Assembly: GCA_910575555.1 (NCBI GenBank)
Contig: CAJTFX010000022.1
Location: forward strand, 1 to 64,000
Source of the DNA: Lachnospiraceae bacterium
GTDB taxonomy: Bacteria > Bacillota > Clostridia > Lachnospirales > Lachnospiraceae
Reading direction: 5' to 3'
Length of the DNA stretch: 64,000 bases
The translations under genes were made by a program, and so were the position numbers. Positions within the stretch are counted from its first letter, which is position 1. Each line of letters opens with the position of its first letter. A model generated the notes under the pieces. It was not told the DNA's origin, made no database searches, and saw only the letters and a list, made by a program, of their open reading frames with translations. Shown piece by piece: positions 50,999-58,739 of this stretch.

Positions 50999-51822
50999 AG
51001 AAAAAACGCAGGTTTGGATTTTATCTGACAGTGGCGGTACTGGCAGTCGGGGCATTTTTTATGGCTCTGCCCCTCTACTGGATGGCGGTGTCGTCTTTTA
51101 AAGGCCAGTCGGAACTGCTTCAGATGCCGCCCACTATGTATCCCCATGAATGGGTGTTTTCTAATTTCAGCCGTGTGCTGGAGAGTATTCCCTTTCTCCG
51201 TTATTATGCCAACAGTCTTGCCACAAGCGCAATTAATACGGCGGCGGGAGTGCTCACAAGCGCGATTCTGGGATTTGTGTTTGCAAAGTACCGGTTTAAG
51301 GGAAGAGATGCGATCTTTCTCTGCATTCTGGCATTTATGATGATTCCTTATGATACCCTGATGATTCCTCTGTACAAGCTGATGGCAGGCATGAAGCTGA
51401 CAAACAGTTACTTTGTGCTGACGGTGCCTTATTTTATCAATATTTTCGGAATCTTTCTGATGCGCCAGTTTTACCTGGATTTGGCGGATGATTATCTGGA
51501 AGCGGCGGAAATGGACGGCTGCGGTCATTTCAAACGGTTTTTCACCATTGCGCTGCCCATGGCCAAGCCCATGATGTCGGCTTTGTTTATCTATCTGTTT
51601 ATGGCAAGCTATAATTCTTATCTCTGGCCGCTGATTTCGGTAAGCAAACGGAACCTGTTTACGCTGACGGTGGGAATTGGAGCATTTTTCAGTGATCGGG
51701 GAACGCAGACAGATTTGATTATGGCGGCTTCCGCCATGATGATTGTGCCCATTGTCGTGATTTTCTGCCTGGCTCAGAGGAACTTTGTGGAAGGGCTGAC
51801 AGTAGGCGGCGTAAAAGGATAG
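50995..51822 (+). CDS. ABC sugar transporter permease (MalG/UgpE type)
   Basis: The 275-residue protein has six predicted helices, the EAA loop EAAEMDGCGHFKRFFTIALP and the family ending AQRNFVEGLTVGGVKG. It overlaps the first permease by four bases (ATGA), so the two are made in equal amounts. It directly precedes a duplicated translation-start region and the sugar kinase gene. Confidence 0.93.
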   Translation: MKKKRRFGFYLTVAVLAVGAFFMALPLYWMAVSSFKGQSELLQMPPTMYPHEWVFSNFSRVLESIPFLRYYANSLATSAINTAAGVLTSAILGFVFAKYRFKGRDAIFLCILAFMMIPYDTLMIPLYKLMAGMKLTNSYFVLTVPYFINIFGIFLMRQFYLDLADDYLEAAEMDGCGHFKRFFTIALPMAKPMMSALFIYLFMASYNSYLWPLISVSKRNLFTLTVGIGAFFSDRGTQTDLIMAASAMMIVPIVVIFCLAQRNFVEGLTVGGVKG

Positions 51823-51929
51823 AAAGGGACGGTAAGGGATGAGGTATGATTTGGGAATTGACGTTGCGGACAGAAGAAAGGGACGGTAAGGGATGAAATA
51901 TTATTTGGGAATTGACGGAGGCGGCACAA
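51822..51929. repeat. 54-bp tandem duplication of the kinase translation-start region
   Basis: The sequence from GAAAGGGACGGTAAGGGATG to TTGGGAATTGACG occurs twice, offset by exactly 54 bp (copy 1 at 51822, copy 2 at 51876). Copy 2 is the real ribosome site and first codons of the kinase; copy 1 has diverged in its second half. Confidence 0.9.
51839..51889 (+). CDS. 16-codon leader peptide made by the duplication
   Basis: ATG 51839 opens the peptide MRYDLGIDVADRRKGR and ends at TAA 51887-51889, three bases before the kinase ATG. Its ribosome site and first eight codons are a copy of those of the kinase, so it should be translated about as well. The overlap of its end with the kinase ribosome site would couple or compete with kinase translation. 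Whether it is expressed is unknown. Confidence 0.4.
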   Translation: MRYDLGIDVADRRKGR

Positions 51930-52885
51930 AAACCGCATATCTTCTCACAGATGAAAACGGAACATTTCTTGCACAGCTGCAGACAGAAGGCTGTTCTTAT
52001 CCGGAGCTTGGCCCAAAGCGTATGATAGAACGTCTGATGACAGGAGCAGAAAGCTGTCTGAAAAAAGCGGGTATTTCCCTGGAAATGCTGTCAGCAGCGG
52101 GAATCGGACTGCCCGGCCTGGGAGAAAATCGGGCCATGGATGTCCGTATCACAGAGACGCTCAAAGAAAAATTTGCCGGAGTTTCCATCTGCTGCGTCAA
52201 TGATGTGGAAGCAGGATGGGCAGGCTCTTTGGGAATGGAGCCGGGGATTCATCTGGTTTCAGGCACCGGAAGCATTGCTTTTGGCAGAAATAAGGCCGGA
52301 AACAGCCAGAGAAGCGGCGGATGGTCGGCTTTTTTCGGAGATGAGGGCTCCTGCTGCTGGCTGGGGCGGCGGACTATGGAATTGTTTTCCAAACAGGCGG
52401 ACGGGAGAGTCCCGAAAGGCCCTCTGTACCATCTGGTGAGAGACAGGTTTCAGTTAGAACAGGATATGGATTTTATCGCATATATGGAAAAAGAATATAT
52501 TCCTGTGCGCAGCAAAACTGCGTCCCTGCAGAAGCTGCTGCTTGCGGCGGCAGATCAGGGAGACGAAGGGGCCAGGTCCCTGTATCGGGAAGCGGCAGAG
52601 GAATTGGGAATGATGGCTAAAAGTATTGCTTTCGGGATTTTTGCCGGTGAAAAGGTTGTGGTTTCTTATTCCGGCGGTCTGTTTCACGGGAGGGAATTTG
52701 TGCTTCCGGTTCTGGAAGAGCGGATTGCCAAATGGAACGGGATACTGGCAGAACCGCTGTTTTCTCCGGTGCAGGGCGCGGCGCTTCTTGGGGCGTTCCA
52801 GGATGGAAAAGAGCAGATGGAGCGAATGAAAAATCACTGGAAACATTCAGAAAACGGCCAGGCACGGCAGACGGAGGAAGCGTAA
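51893..52885 (+). CDS. BadF/BadG-family sugar kinase (N-acetylglucosamine-kinase-like)
   Basis: The 330-residue protein is an actin-fold kinase: phosphate-1 loop YYLGIDGGGTKTAYLLTDEN, the Asp of CCVNDVEAGWAGSLG, phosphate-2 loop HLVSGTGSIAFGRN, and the GGWSAFFGDEGSCCWLGRR block typical of GlcNAc-kinase-like BadF proteins. It would phosphorylate an imported amino sugar. With AgaS and a tagatose-type aldolase downstream, galactosamine or N-acetylgalactosamine is the favoured substrate. Its start region is tandemly duplicated. Confidence 0.88.
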   Translation: MKYYLGIDGGGTKTAYLLTDENGTFLAQLQTEGCSYPELGPKRMIERLMTGAESCLKKAGISLEMLSAAGIGLPGLGENRAMDVRITETLKEKFAGVSICCVNDVEAGWAGSLGMEPGIHLVSGTGSIAFGRNKAGNSQRSGGWSAFFGDEGSCCWLGRRTMELFSKQADGRVPKGPLYHLVRDRFQLEQDMDFIAYMEKEYIPVRSKTASLQKLLLAAADQGDEGARSLYREAAEELGMMAKSIAFGIFAGEKVVVSYSGGLFHGREFVLPVLEERIAKWNGILAEPLFSPVQGAALLGAFQDGKEQMERMKNHWKHSENGQARQTEEA

Positions 52886-52908
52886 AAAGTCAAAAGGGAG
52901 GACAGAAT

Positions 52909-53760
52909 ATGTCATTGGTAACAACAAAAGAGATGCTCAATGATGCCCGGGACAGGCATTATGCAGTGGGCGCCTTTAATGTGGAAAATATGGAAATGGT
53001 CCAGGCAGTTCTTGCGGCGGCAGAAAGGCTTAGGGCTCCGGTGATTATGCAGACGACGCCTTCTGCCATAAAGTATGCCGGTGCAGATTATTTCTATGGA
53101 AATGTATTTGCGGCGGCAAAAGACGCCTGCGTACCCGTCGCCCTCCATCTGGATCACGGCTCAGACTACAGTCTTGCAGTCCAGGCGGTCCGGGCGGGGT
53201 ATACGTCCATTATGATAGACGGTTCGAAAATGCCGTTGGAATCCAACATTCAGATTACCAGAAAGGTAACGGAGCTTTGCAGCAGCATTGGAATACCGGT
53301 GGAGGCGGAACTTGGAAAAGTGGGCGGCAAGGAGGATGATTTGGAAGCAGGGCCGGGAGAAGCTTATACAGATCCCGGGGAGGCGGAATACTTCGTAGAA
53401 CAGACGGGTATTTCTTCCCTTGCCGTGGCAATTGGAACAGCCCATGGCTTCTATCAGGGAGAGCCTCAGCTGGATTTGCAGAGATTGTCAGACATTAAAA
53501 GGAGAGTGTCTGTGCCTCTGGTGCTTCACGGCGCTTCCGGAGTGCCGGCGGAGGCAGTTGCTGAAAGTATCCGCAGAGGAATCTGCAAGGTAAATTATGC
53601 CACGGAGCTGCGGGCCGCCTACACCGGCGCAGTCAGAGAAACACTGGAGAATCAGCCGGAGCTGATCGATCCCAAGATATTTGGAAAAGCAGGACGGGAG
53701 CGGGTAACGGAGCAGGTAATGGAAAAGATGAAGGTCTGCGGCTGTGCCGGGAAAGCATAG
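52909..53760 (+). CDS. Class II aldolase, tagatose/fructose-bisphosphate type (GatY/KbaY-like)
   Basis: The 283-residue protein begins MSLVTTKEMLNDARDRHYAV, with zinc ligands and catalytic Asp in VALHLDHGSD, AIGTAHGFYQGEP and LVLHGASGVP. Length and the NVENMEMVQAVLAAAE block match GatY/KbaY and short FBA enzymes. It splits tagatose-1,6-bisphosphate or fructose-1,6-bisphosphate into triose phosphates. Context with AgaS and a LacC-like kinase favours tagatose. ATG 52909 follows AAGGGAGGACAGAAT; the open frame upstream lies inside the kinase gene and is not used. Confidence 0.9.
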   Translation: MSLVTTKEMLNDARDRHYAVGAFNVENMEMVQAVLAAAERLRAPVIMQTTPSAIKYAGADYFYGNVFAAAKDACVPVALHLDHGSDYSLAVQAVRAGYTSIMIDGSKMPLESNIQITRKVTELCSSIGIPVEAELGKVGGKEDDLEAGPGEAYTDPGEAEYFVEQTGISSLAVAIGTAHGFYQGEPQLDLQRLSDIKRRVSVPLVLHGASGVPAEAVAESIRRGICKVNYATELRAAYTGAVRETLENQPELIDPKIFGKAGRERVTEQVMEKMKVCGCAGKA

Positions 53761-53784
53761 CGGGACTTAGAGTATGGTATAAAA

Positions 53785-53833
53785 GCCATTGTCTTAAGGA
53801 AAGGCATAAAAGTCCTCCCTCTCAGACAATGGC
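53785..53833. terminator. Two-way terminator between convergent genes
   Basis: GCCATTGTCT (53785-53794) pairs with AGACAATGGC (53824-53833). On the plus strand TTCGTTTTC follows, and on the minus strand the left flank gives TTTTATACC. The right arm covers the stop codon of the histidine kinase gene. Confidence 0.75.
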
Positions 53834-55243
53834 TTCGTTTTCATCCTGCTTTAAAGGCAGGGTGAAGATAAATTCCGTGCCCACGCCTTCGGTGCTGATG
53901 ACGTTGATATTTTCGTTGTGGGCGGAAATAATTTCCTTTACAATGGCAAGGCCCAGGCCGGTGCCCCGTTTGTCTTTTCCCCGGGACAGGTCGGTTTTGT
54001 AGAACCGCTCCCAGATTTTTTTCAGACTGTCTTTTGGAATGCCGATTCCCGTATCTTTCACAGAGATAAAGACCTTTTCATTTTTCTCTGTGGTCTCAAT
54101 GGTGATGGTGGAATCCGGGTTGCTGAACTTGATGGCATTGTCAATCAGGTTGTAGAGCACCTGCTGGATTTTGCTCATGTCTGCCCAGACAAAAGAAGTA
54201 TGCCCTGTCAGGATCAGTTCAAAGGAAATCTTCTTTTCCTGGCAGGTTCCCTCAAAGGACTGAACCACTAACTTAATGGTATTGTTAATGTCAAAGCTGC
54301 TGATATCAAGCATAGTGCCTTTGGCGCCGTATTTGTTCAGCTCCAGCATACTCTGGGTCAGTTTGTTCAGCCGCTCCGTTTCAAACAGAATGATATTCAG
54401 ATACTTATCCTGCATTTCATGAGGAATGGTGCCGTCCATAATGGCCTCAATATAACCCTTGATAGAGGTCAGGGGGGAACGGAAATCATGGGAAACATTG
54501 GCGATAAATTTCCGCTGATCCTCTTCTAAAGTGGAAAGCTCCGTTGCCATATAGTTCAGGGAAGCTGCCAGATAACCGATTTCATCGTTGGTGTGGATAT
54601 TGATCTGGGACTCAAAATTTCCCTCGGAATAATCTCTGGCGGCCCGGGTAATTTTCCGGATGGGAATATACACGGTACAGGTAAAAAGCCCAAGAACCAC
54701 AAAAGCGCAGAGGAAAATAACCGCAAGGGTCATATAAGAAATATTGATAAAGCCGTCTTTCAGTGAAACCAGATCCCGCACCGGCTTGTGGATTAAAACA
54801 TAGCCTCTGACCTTATAGCTGATGGTAATGGGCGAAAACACCGATAACGTATCTTCAGAAAAAGTATCAAAGAATGTGCCTGTCTGATAATAACTGGAGC
54901 CGAAAGCTGTGATATCAAAGTTTTCCACGGCGCCTTCATAGGAGTCAGAGCCGGAGTTAATCAAAATCAGGCCGTTTGGGTTTATCACCTGGGCGTCTGC
55001 GTCCAAATAGGTGGCTACCGCGTTAAAATGTGCCGTTACGTCGTCTAAAGTCATGGTGCCGCGGTAATAATTGGCGGCATAGTTGGCAGCCAGGAGATTG
55101 GATTCCCGGTATAAATGGGAGGCGGTATCTTCTGTTATGTAATTCAGCGTCAGCCGGGAGGTGAACGTGGCAATTGTGAGAAAACCCAGAATGCCAAATG
55201 CCGCATACCCGGCCAGTATTTTCAGATAAAGTGTCCGTTTCAC
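53822..55243 (-). CDS. Membrane sensor histidine kinase
   Basis: The 473-residue protein has an N-terminal membrane helix (LKILAGYAAFGILGFLTIAT), an extracellular region of about 140 residues, a second helix (SYMTLAVIFLCAFVVLGLFT), a HAMP domain, the phosphoacceptor H-box FIANVSHDFRSPLTSIKGYI, the N-box NLIDNAIKFSN and ATP-binding DTGIGIPKDSLKKIWERF and GTGLGLAIVKEI. It phosphorylates the response regulator encoded just upstream, which it overlaps by four bases. The signal is unknown; an envelope signal would suit the extracellular domain. Confidence 0.95.
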   Translation of the reverse strand: MKRTLYLKILAGYAAFGILGFLTIATFTSRLTLNYITEDTASHLYRESNLLAANYAANYYRGTMTLDDVTAHFNAVATYLDADAQVINPNGLILINSGSDSYEGAVENFDITAFGSSYYQTGTFFDTFSEDTLSVFSPITISYKVRGYVLIHKPVRDLVSLKDGFINISYMTLAVIFLCAFVVLGLFTCTVYIPIRKITRAARDYSEGNFESQINIHTNDEIGYLAASLNYMATELSTLEEDQRKFIANVSHDFRSPLTSIKGYIEAIMDGTIPHEMQDKYLNIILFETERLNKLTQSMLELNKYGAKGTMLDISSFDINNTIKLVVQSFEGTCQEKKISFELILTGHTSFVWADMSKIQQVLYNLIDNAIKFSNPDSTITIETTEKNEKVFISVKDTGIGIPKDSLKKIWERFYKTDLSRGKDKRGTGLGLAIVKEIISAHNENINVISTEGVGTEFIFTLPLKQDENEAIV

Positions 55244-55941
55244 TGTTTCACCTCGAATTTATAGCCGATGCCCCAAACGGTTGCCAGGCTCCAGGAACCG
55301 TGATCCTTGATTTTTTCCCGAAGCCGTTTCACATGGACGTCTACGGTGCGGGTGTCCCCGATGTATTCATATCCCCAGATGTGATCCAGTAATTGCTCTC
55401 TGGTAAACACCTGATTGGGAGAGGAAGCCAGAAAATACAGCAGCTCCAGTTCCTTGGGAGGCATATCCACCGGTTTTCCGCAGTAAACCACTGAATAATT
55501 GGTCTGGTTGATGACCAGATCGGGATATTCCACGCATTTAATGTTGGGAACGGCAGTTTCCTGCCGGGAGGGCTGATAGCGGCGGAGCACTGCTTTTACC
55601 CGGGCCACCAGTTCCTTGGAATCAAAGGGCTTCATAATATAATCGTCTGCGCCCAGCTCCAGTCCCAGTACTTTGTCAAAAATCTCTCCTTTGGCGGAAA
55701 GCATAATAATCGGAAGATTGGATTTGGCGCGTATTTCCCTGCACACCTGATAACCGTCAATGCCGGGAAGCATCAGATCCAGTAAAATCAGGTTGGGCTG
55801 ATACTGCTCATAGACAGCCAGGGCTTCTTCACCGTCGTGCACCATCCGGGTGTCATAGCATTCTTTGGTCAGGTAAAGGGAAATCAGTTCTGCTATATTT
55901 ACATCATCATCTACGATGAGAATTTTCTGTTTTGATACCAT
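55240..55941 (-). CDS. OmpR/PhoB-family response regulator
   Basis: The 233-residue protein has a receiver domain with the acidic pair (KILIVDDDVNIAELI), the phosphorylated Asp in LILLDLMLPGIDGYQVCREI, and Lys in DDYIMKPFDSKELVARV. The C-terminal winged helix (LELLYFLASSPNQVFTREQL, GDTRTVDVHVKRLREKI) is OmpR type. It is co-transcribed with the histidine kinase and starts behind AAAGGAGACCC. Targets are unknown; no obvious direct-repeat box was found in the window. Confidence 0.95.
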   Translation of the reverse strand: MVSKQKILIVDDDVNIAELISLYLTKECYDTRMVHDGEEALAVYEQYQPNLILLDLMLPGIDGYQVCREIRAKSNLPIIMLSAKGEIFDKVLGLELGADDYIMKPFDSKELVARVKAVLRRYQPSRQETAVPNIKCVEYPDLVINQTNYSVVYCGKPVDMPPKELELLYFLASSPNQVFTREQLLDHIWGYEYIGDTRTVDVHVKRLREKIKDHGSWSLATVWGIGYKFEVKQ

Positions 55942-55968
55942 GGGTCTCCTTTCGCTGTTAAAAATTAC

Positions 55969-58338
55969 TTACTTAAAGGTTACGATGGTGACGCCGGAAT
56001 CTCCTTCGCCGAATTCTCCCAGACGGAAAGAATCCACGTATTTCAGCCGTTTTAAATGTCCGTGAACGGCTTTACGTAAAGCTCCGGTGCCTTTTCCATG
56101 CACCACGCGCACAGAAGGCATATGGGCCAGGTACGCATCGTCCAGATATTTATCCAGTAAGGCGACAGCTTCGTCTGTAGTTTTTCCAATCAGGTTGATT
56201 TCAGTGGAAATGGAAGCTGACTTGGACATTTTCAGCTTGCCGGCTCCGGTGGATTTCTTTTTATTTCCAAAGGCAGGGGCGTCTTCGATCAGCGCCAGAT
56301 CTTTGATATTCACCAGGGAACGCAGAATTCCCATCTGTACATATAAATCTCCTTTGTCGTTGGGCAGTGTGTGAACCGTTCCTTTTAAGTTCATGCTCAG
56401 AACCTTGACGGAATCTCCAATCCGCAGATTCTTGGGAATTTTATGGTTGGACACTTCCTTCTGCTTCATGGTCATATTTTTTTCCAGGTCGTTCATTTTG
56501 CCCCGAAGCTTGCTGCGCTCCTGCTCCATTTCTTTGGCGGAAGCAGTTCCCTGGCCGTATTTATGGAAATTTTTGATGGTCTGATCTGCCACTTCTTTGG
56601 CTTCCCGGAGAATGGCATGGGCGTCCTCATGGGCCTGGCGGATGATTTTCTCCCGCTGACTGTCCAGCCGTTCCCGTTTTTCTTCCAGTCTGCGCTTCAG
56701 CGCTTCGATTTCTTTCTTGTACTGCTCTGCTTCCAGACGCTCGTTTTCTATGGTAATCCGGCTTGCCTCCAGATCGGAAATCAAATCCTCGAAATTCTCA
56801 TCCTGTTCTGTCATCCGGTTTTTGGCGTCCTCAATAATATCCGCCGGAAGGCCCAGCTTGCCGGAAATGGCAAAAGCGTTGCTCTTGCCGGGAATTCCAA
56901 TGAGCAGCCGGTAAGTGGGGCTTAAGGTTTCCACAGAAAATTCGCAGCTGGCATTTTCTACGCCCGGGGTGGAAAGGGCAAATACTTTCAGCTCGCTGTA
57001 ATGGGTTGTGGCCATAGTGCGGACGCCGTAATCGTGGAGCCTGGACAGAATGGAAATTGCCAGTGCGGCGCCCTCTGTGGGGTCTGTTCCGGCGCACAGT
57101 TCGTCGAAAAGCACCAGTGAATTTCCGTTTACCTGCTTCAAAATAGAAGTAATATTTGTCATATGGGAGGAAAAGGTACTGAGGTTCTGTTCAATACTCT
57201 GCTCATCTCCGATATCTGCAAAAACTTCTTCAAAAATGGACAGCTCTGAACGGTCATTGGCAGGAATATGGAGACCAGCCTGGCCCATCAGCGTGAAAAG
57301 CCCTACGGTTTTTAAAGAAACGGTTTTGCCGCCGGTATTAGGGCCTGTGACAATCAAAAGGTCAAATTCTTCTCCCAGATGAATGTCAATGGGTACGACC
57401 TTGCGGCTGTCTAACAGCGGGTGGCGTCCCTTGCGGATGCGGATGCGGTGTTCTTCATTAAAAATCGGCGCAGTTCCGTTGTAATTCCGGGCCAGGGAGC
57501 CTTTGGCAAAAATAAAATCCAGTTCTGTTAAAATCTCATAGTCATCCTGCAGACAGGAGACATATTCTCCGGTGAGACTGCTTAAATTGGCCAGAATCAC
57601 TTCGATTTCTTCCTGCTCCTTCAGATAAAGCTCTTTCAGCTCGTTGTTTAGCTTCACAATTGCCATAGGTTCAATGAAAAGGGTGGAGCCGGTGGAGGAC
57701 TGATCGTGAATCATGCCCGGCACCTGGCCTTTGGATTCTGCTTTTACCGGAAGGCAGTAGCGGCCGCCCCGCATGGTGATAACGGCATCCTGCAAATGGG
57801 TGCGGTTGCTGTTTAACAGATCGTTCATCTGGCTGCGGATTTTTTCATTGGTATTTTTGATGGAACGGCGGATGTTTTTCAATGTTGAGGAAGCGTCGTC
57901 TGCAATTTCGTCCTCGGATAAAATACAGCGCCGGATTTCGTCTAACAGAGGGCTTAAAGGCTCTAACCTGGAAAAATAACTGTCCAGGGAATCGGCTTTT
58001 GCATCTTCCCGTTCGCTGCGGGCGTAGGCTTTGGCGCGTTTGGCCACCTCCAGCAGGGAGGCAATCTTTAAAAATTCTCCGATGCTGAGGGCGCCGCCCA
58101 CTTCCAGACGCTTCAGGGAAGCGCCTAAATTGTGGATGCCGGAAAAAGAAAGAGAGCCTTTCTGGTAAATTCTTGTCAGTGCGTCAGAGGTCTGCTGCTG
58201 GGCAAGCTGAATCTCTGCCAGACTGACGGAAGGGGTCAGGTTTTGGCAGAGGGTTTTGCCGGAGGCAGAGGTGGCGCATTCGGCGAGCATATCTATGATT
58301 TTATGGTATTCTAGTGTTTGGAGTGCTTTTTTGTTCAT
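55969..58338 (-). CDS. mutS2: MutS2: ribosome-rescue / anti-recombination ATPase
   Basis: The 789-residue protein lacks the mismatch-recognition domain of MutS. It has the MutS-type ATPase (LLIVTGPNTGGKTVSLKTVG, then SLVLFDELCAGTDPTEGAAL and ATTHYSELKVFA), a long coiled coil, a KOW-like stretch (KNLRIGDSVKVLSMNLKGTV) and a C-terminal Smr domain (VRVVHGKGTGALRKAVHGHL). MutS2 is known to split collided ribosomes in Bacillus and to suppress recombination. I chose ATG 58338 (protein MNKKALQTLEYHKIIDMLAE), which matches the family N-terminus; the in-frame extension upstream would read through tandem repeat DNA. Confidence 0.95.
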   Translation of the reverse strand: MNKKALQTLEYHKIIDMLAECATSASGKTLCQNLTPSVSLAEIQLAQQQTSDALTRIYQKGSLSFSGIHNLGASLKRLEVGGALSIGEFLKIASLLEVAKRAKAYARSEREDAKADSLDSYFSRLEPLSPLLDEIRRCILSEDEIADDASSTLKNIRRSIKNTNEKIRSQMNDLLNSNRTHLQDAVITMRGGRYCLPVKAESKGQVPGMIHDQSSTGSTLFIEPMAIVKLNNELKELYLKEQEEIEVILANLSSLTGEYVSCLQDDYEILTELDFIFAKGSLARNYNGTAPIFNEEHRIRIRKGRHPLLDSRKVVPIDIHLGEEFDLLIVTGPNTGGKTVSLKTVGLFTLMGQAGLHIPANDRSELSIFEEVFADIGDEQSIEQNLSTFSSHMTNITSILKQVNGNSLVLFDELCAGTDPTEGAALAISILSRLHDYGVRTMATTHYSELKVFALSTPGVENASCEFSVETLSPTYRLLIGIPGKSNAFAISGKLGLPADIIEDAKNRMTEQDENFEDLISDLEASRITIENERLEAEQYKKEIEALKRRLEEKRERLDSQREKIIRQAHEDAHAILREAKEVADQTIKNFHKYGQGTASAKEMEQERSKLRGKMNDLEKNMTMKQKEVSNHKIPKNLRIGDSVKVLSMNLKGTVHTLPNDKGDLYVQMGILRSLVNIKDLALIEDAPAFGNKKKSTGAGKLKMSKSASISTEINLIGKTTDEAVALLDKYLDDAYLAHMPSVRVVHGKGTGALRKAVHGHLKRLKYVDSFRLGEFGEGDSGVTIVTFK

Positions 58339-58375
58339 TTGGGTGATCCTTTTCTTTTTATATATTAGTGGAGAG

Positions 58376-58623
58376 GGGTTCTCAGGGTAAATGTGTGAAG
58401 AACCCTCAGGACTCCTCCCAACAAGCAACGCTGAGGAAGTTGAAAGGTATATAGTTGGGTCCCTCCTCAGGGTAAGGCTCAGGACTCCTCCCAACAAGCA
58501 ACGCTGAGGAAGTTGAAAGGTATATAGTTGGGTCCCTCCTCAGGGTAAGGCTCAGGACTCCTCCCGGTAGTCAGGGTGGAGGGGAGTTGTAGGTTAAGAA
58601 CCGGGTCCCTCCTCAGGGTAAAT
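58376..58623. repeat. 73-bp tandem repeats with a conserved hairpin stem
   Basis: Units start at 58405, 58478 and 58551. The first two are identical over 73 bp; the third is diverged but of the same length. In units 1 and 2 CCCAAC pairs with GTTGGG (58417-58422 with 58454-58459; 58490-58495 with 58527-58532). In unit 3 both arms have changed to CCCGGT and ACCGGG (58563-58568 with 58600-58605), so pairing is kept. A further hairpin GGGTTCT/AGAACCC precedes the array (58376-58382 with 58399-58405). It fills most of the 401-bp spacer between mutS2 and the HtrA-like gene; no reading frame is present. Confidence 0.8.
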
Positions 58624-58644
58624 TATACCCTATAAATAAAATTC

Positions 58645-58673
58645 TTGCAACAAGGCGGGGAAAAACGTATAAT
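58645..58673 (+). promoter_or_regulatory. Promoter of the HtrA-like gene
   Basis: TTGCAA (58645-58650) and TATAAT (58668-58673) are 17 bp apart, about 60 bp before the start codon. It lies just outside the tandem repeat array. Confidence 0.8.
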
Positions 58674-58739
58674 AGTCATAGTTAGGTAATTTTTGGGGAA
58701 AGACGTGGACGGAACTGTATTTTATTAGGAGGGCGTACC

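Noticed and set aside
58339-58497. N-terminal extension of MutS2 into the tandem repeats
   Set aside because: The family N-terminus MNKKALQTLEYHK begins at 58338, and the extra residues encode repeat DNA.
58405-58623. Tandem repeats considered as a CRISPR array
   Set aside because: The units are contiguous with no unique spacers, the repeat is 73 bp, and no cas genes are present.
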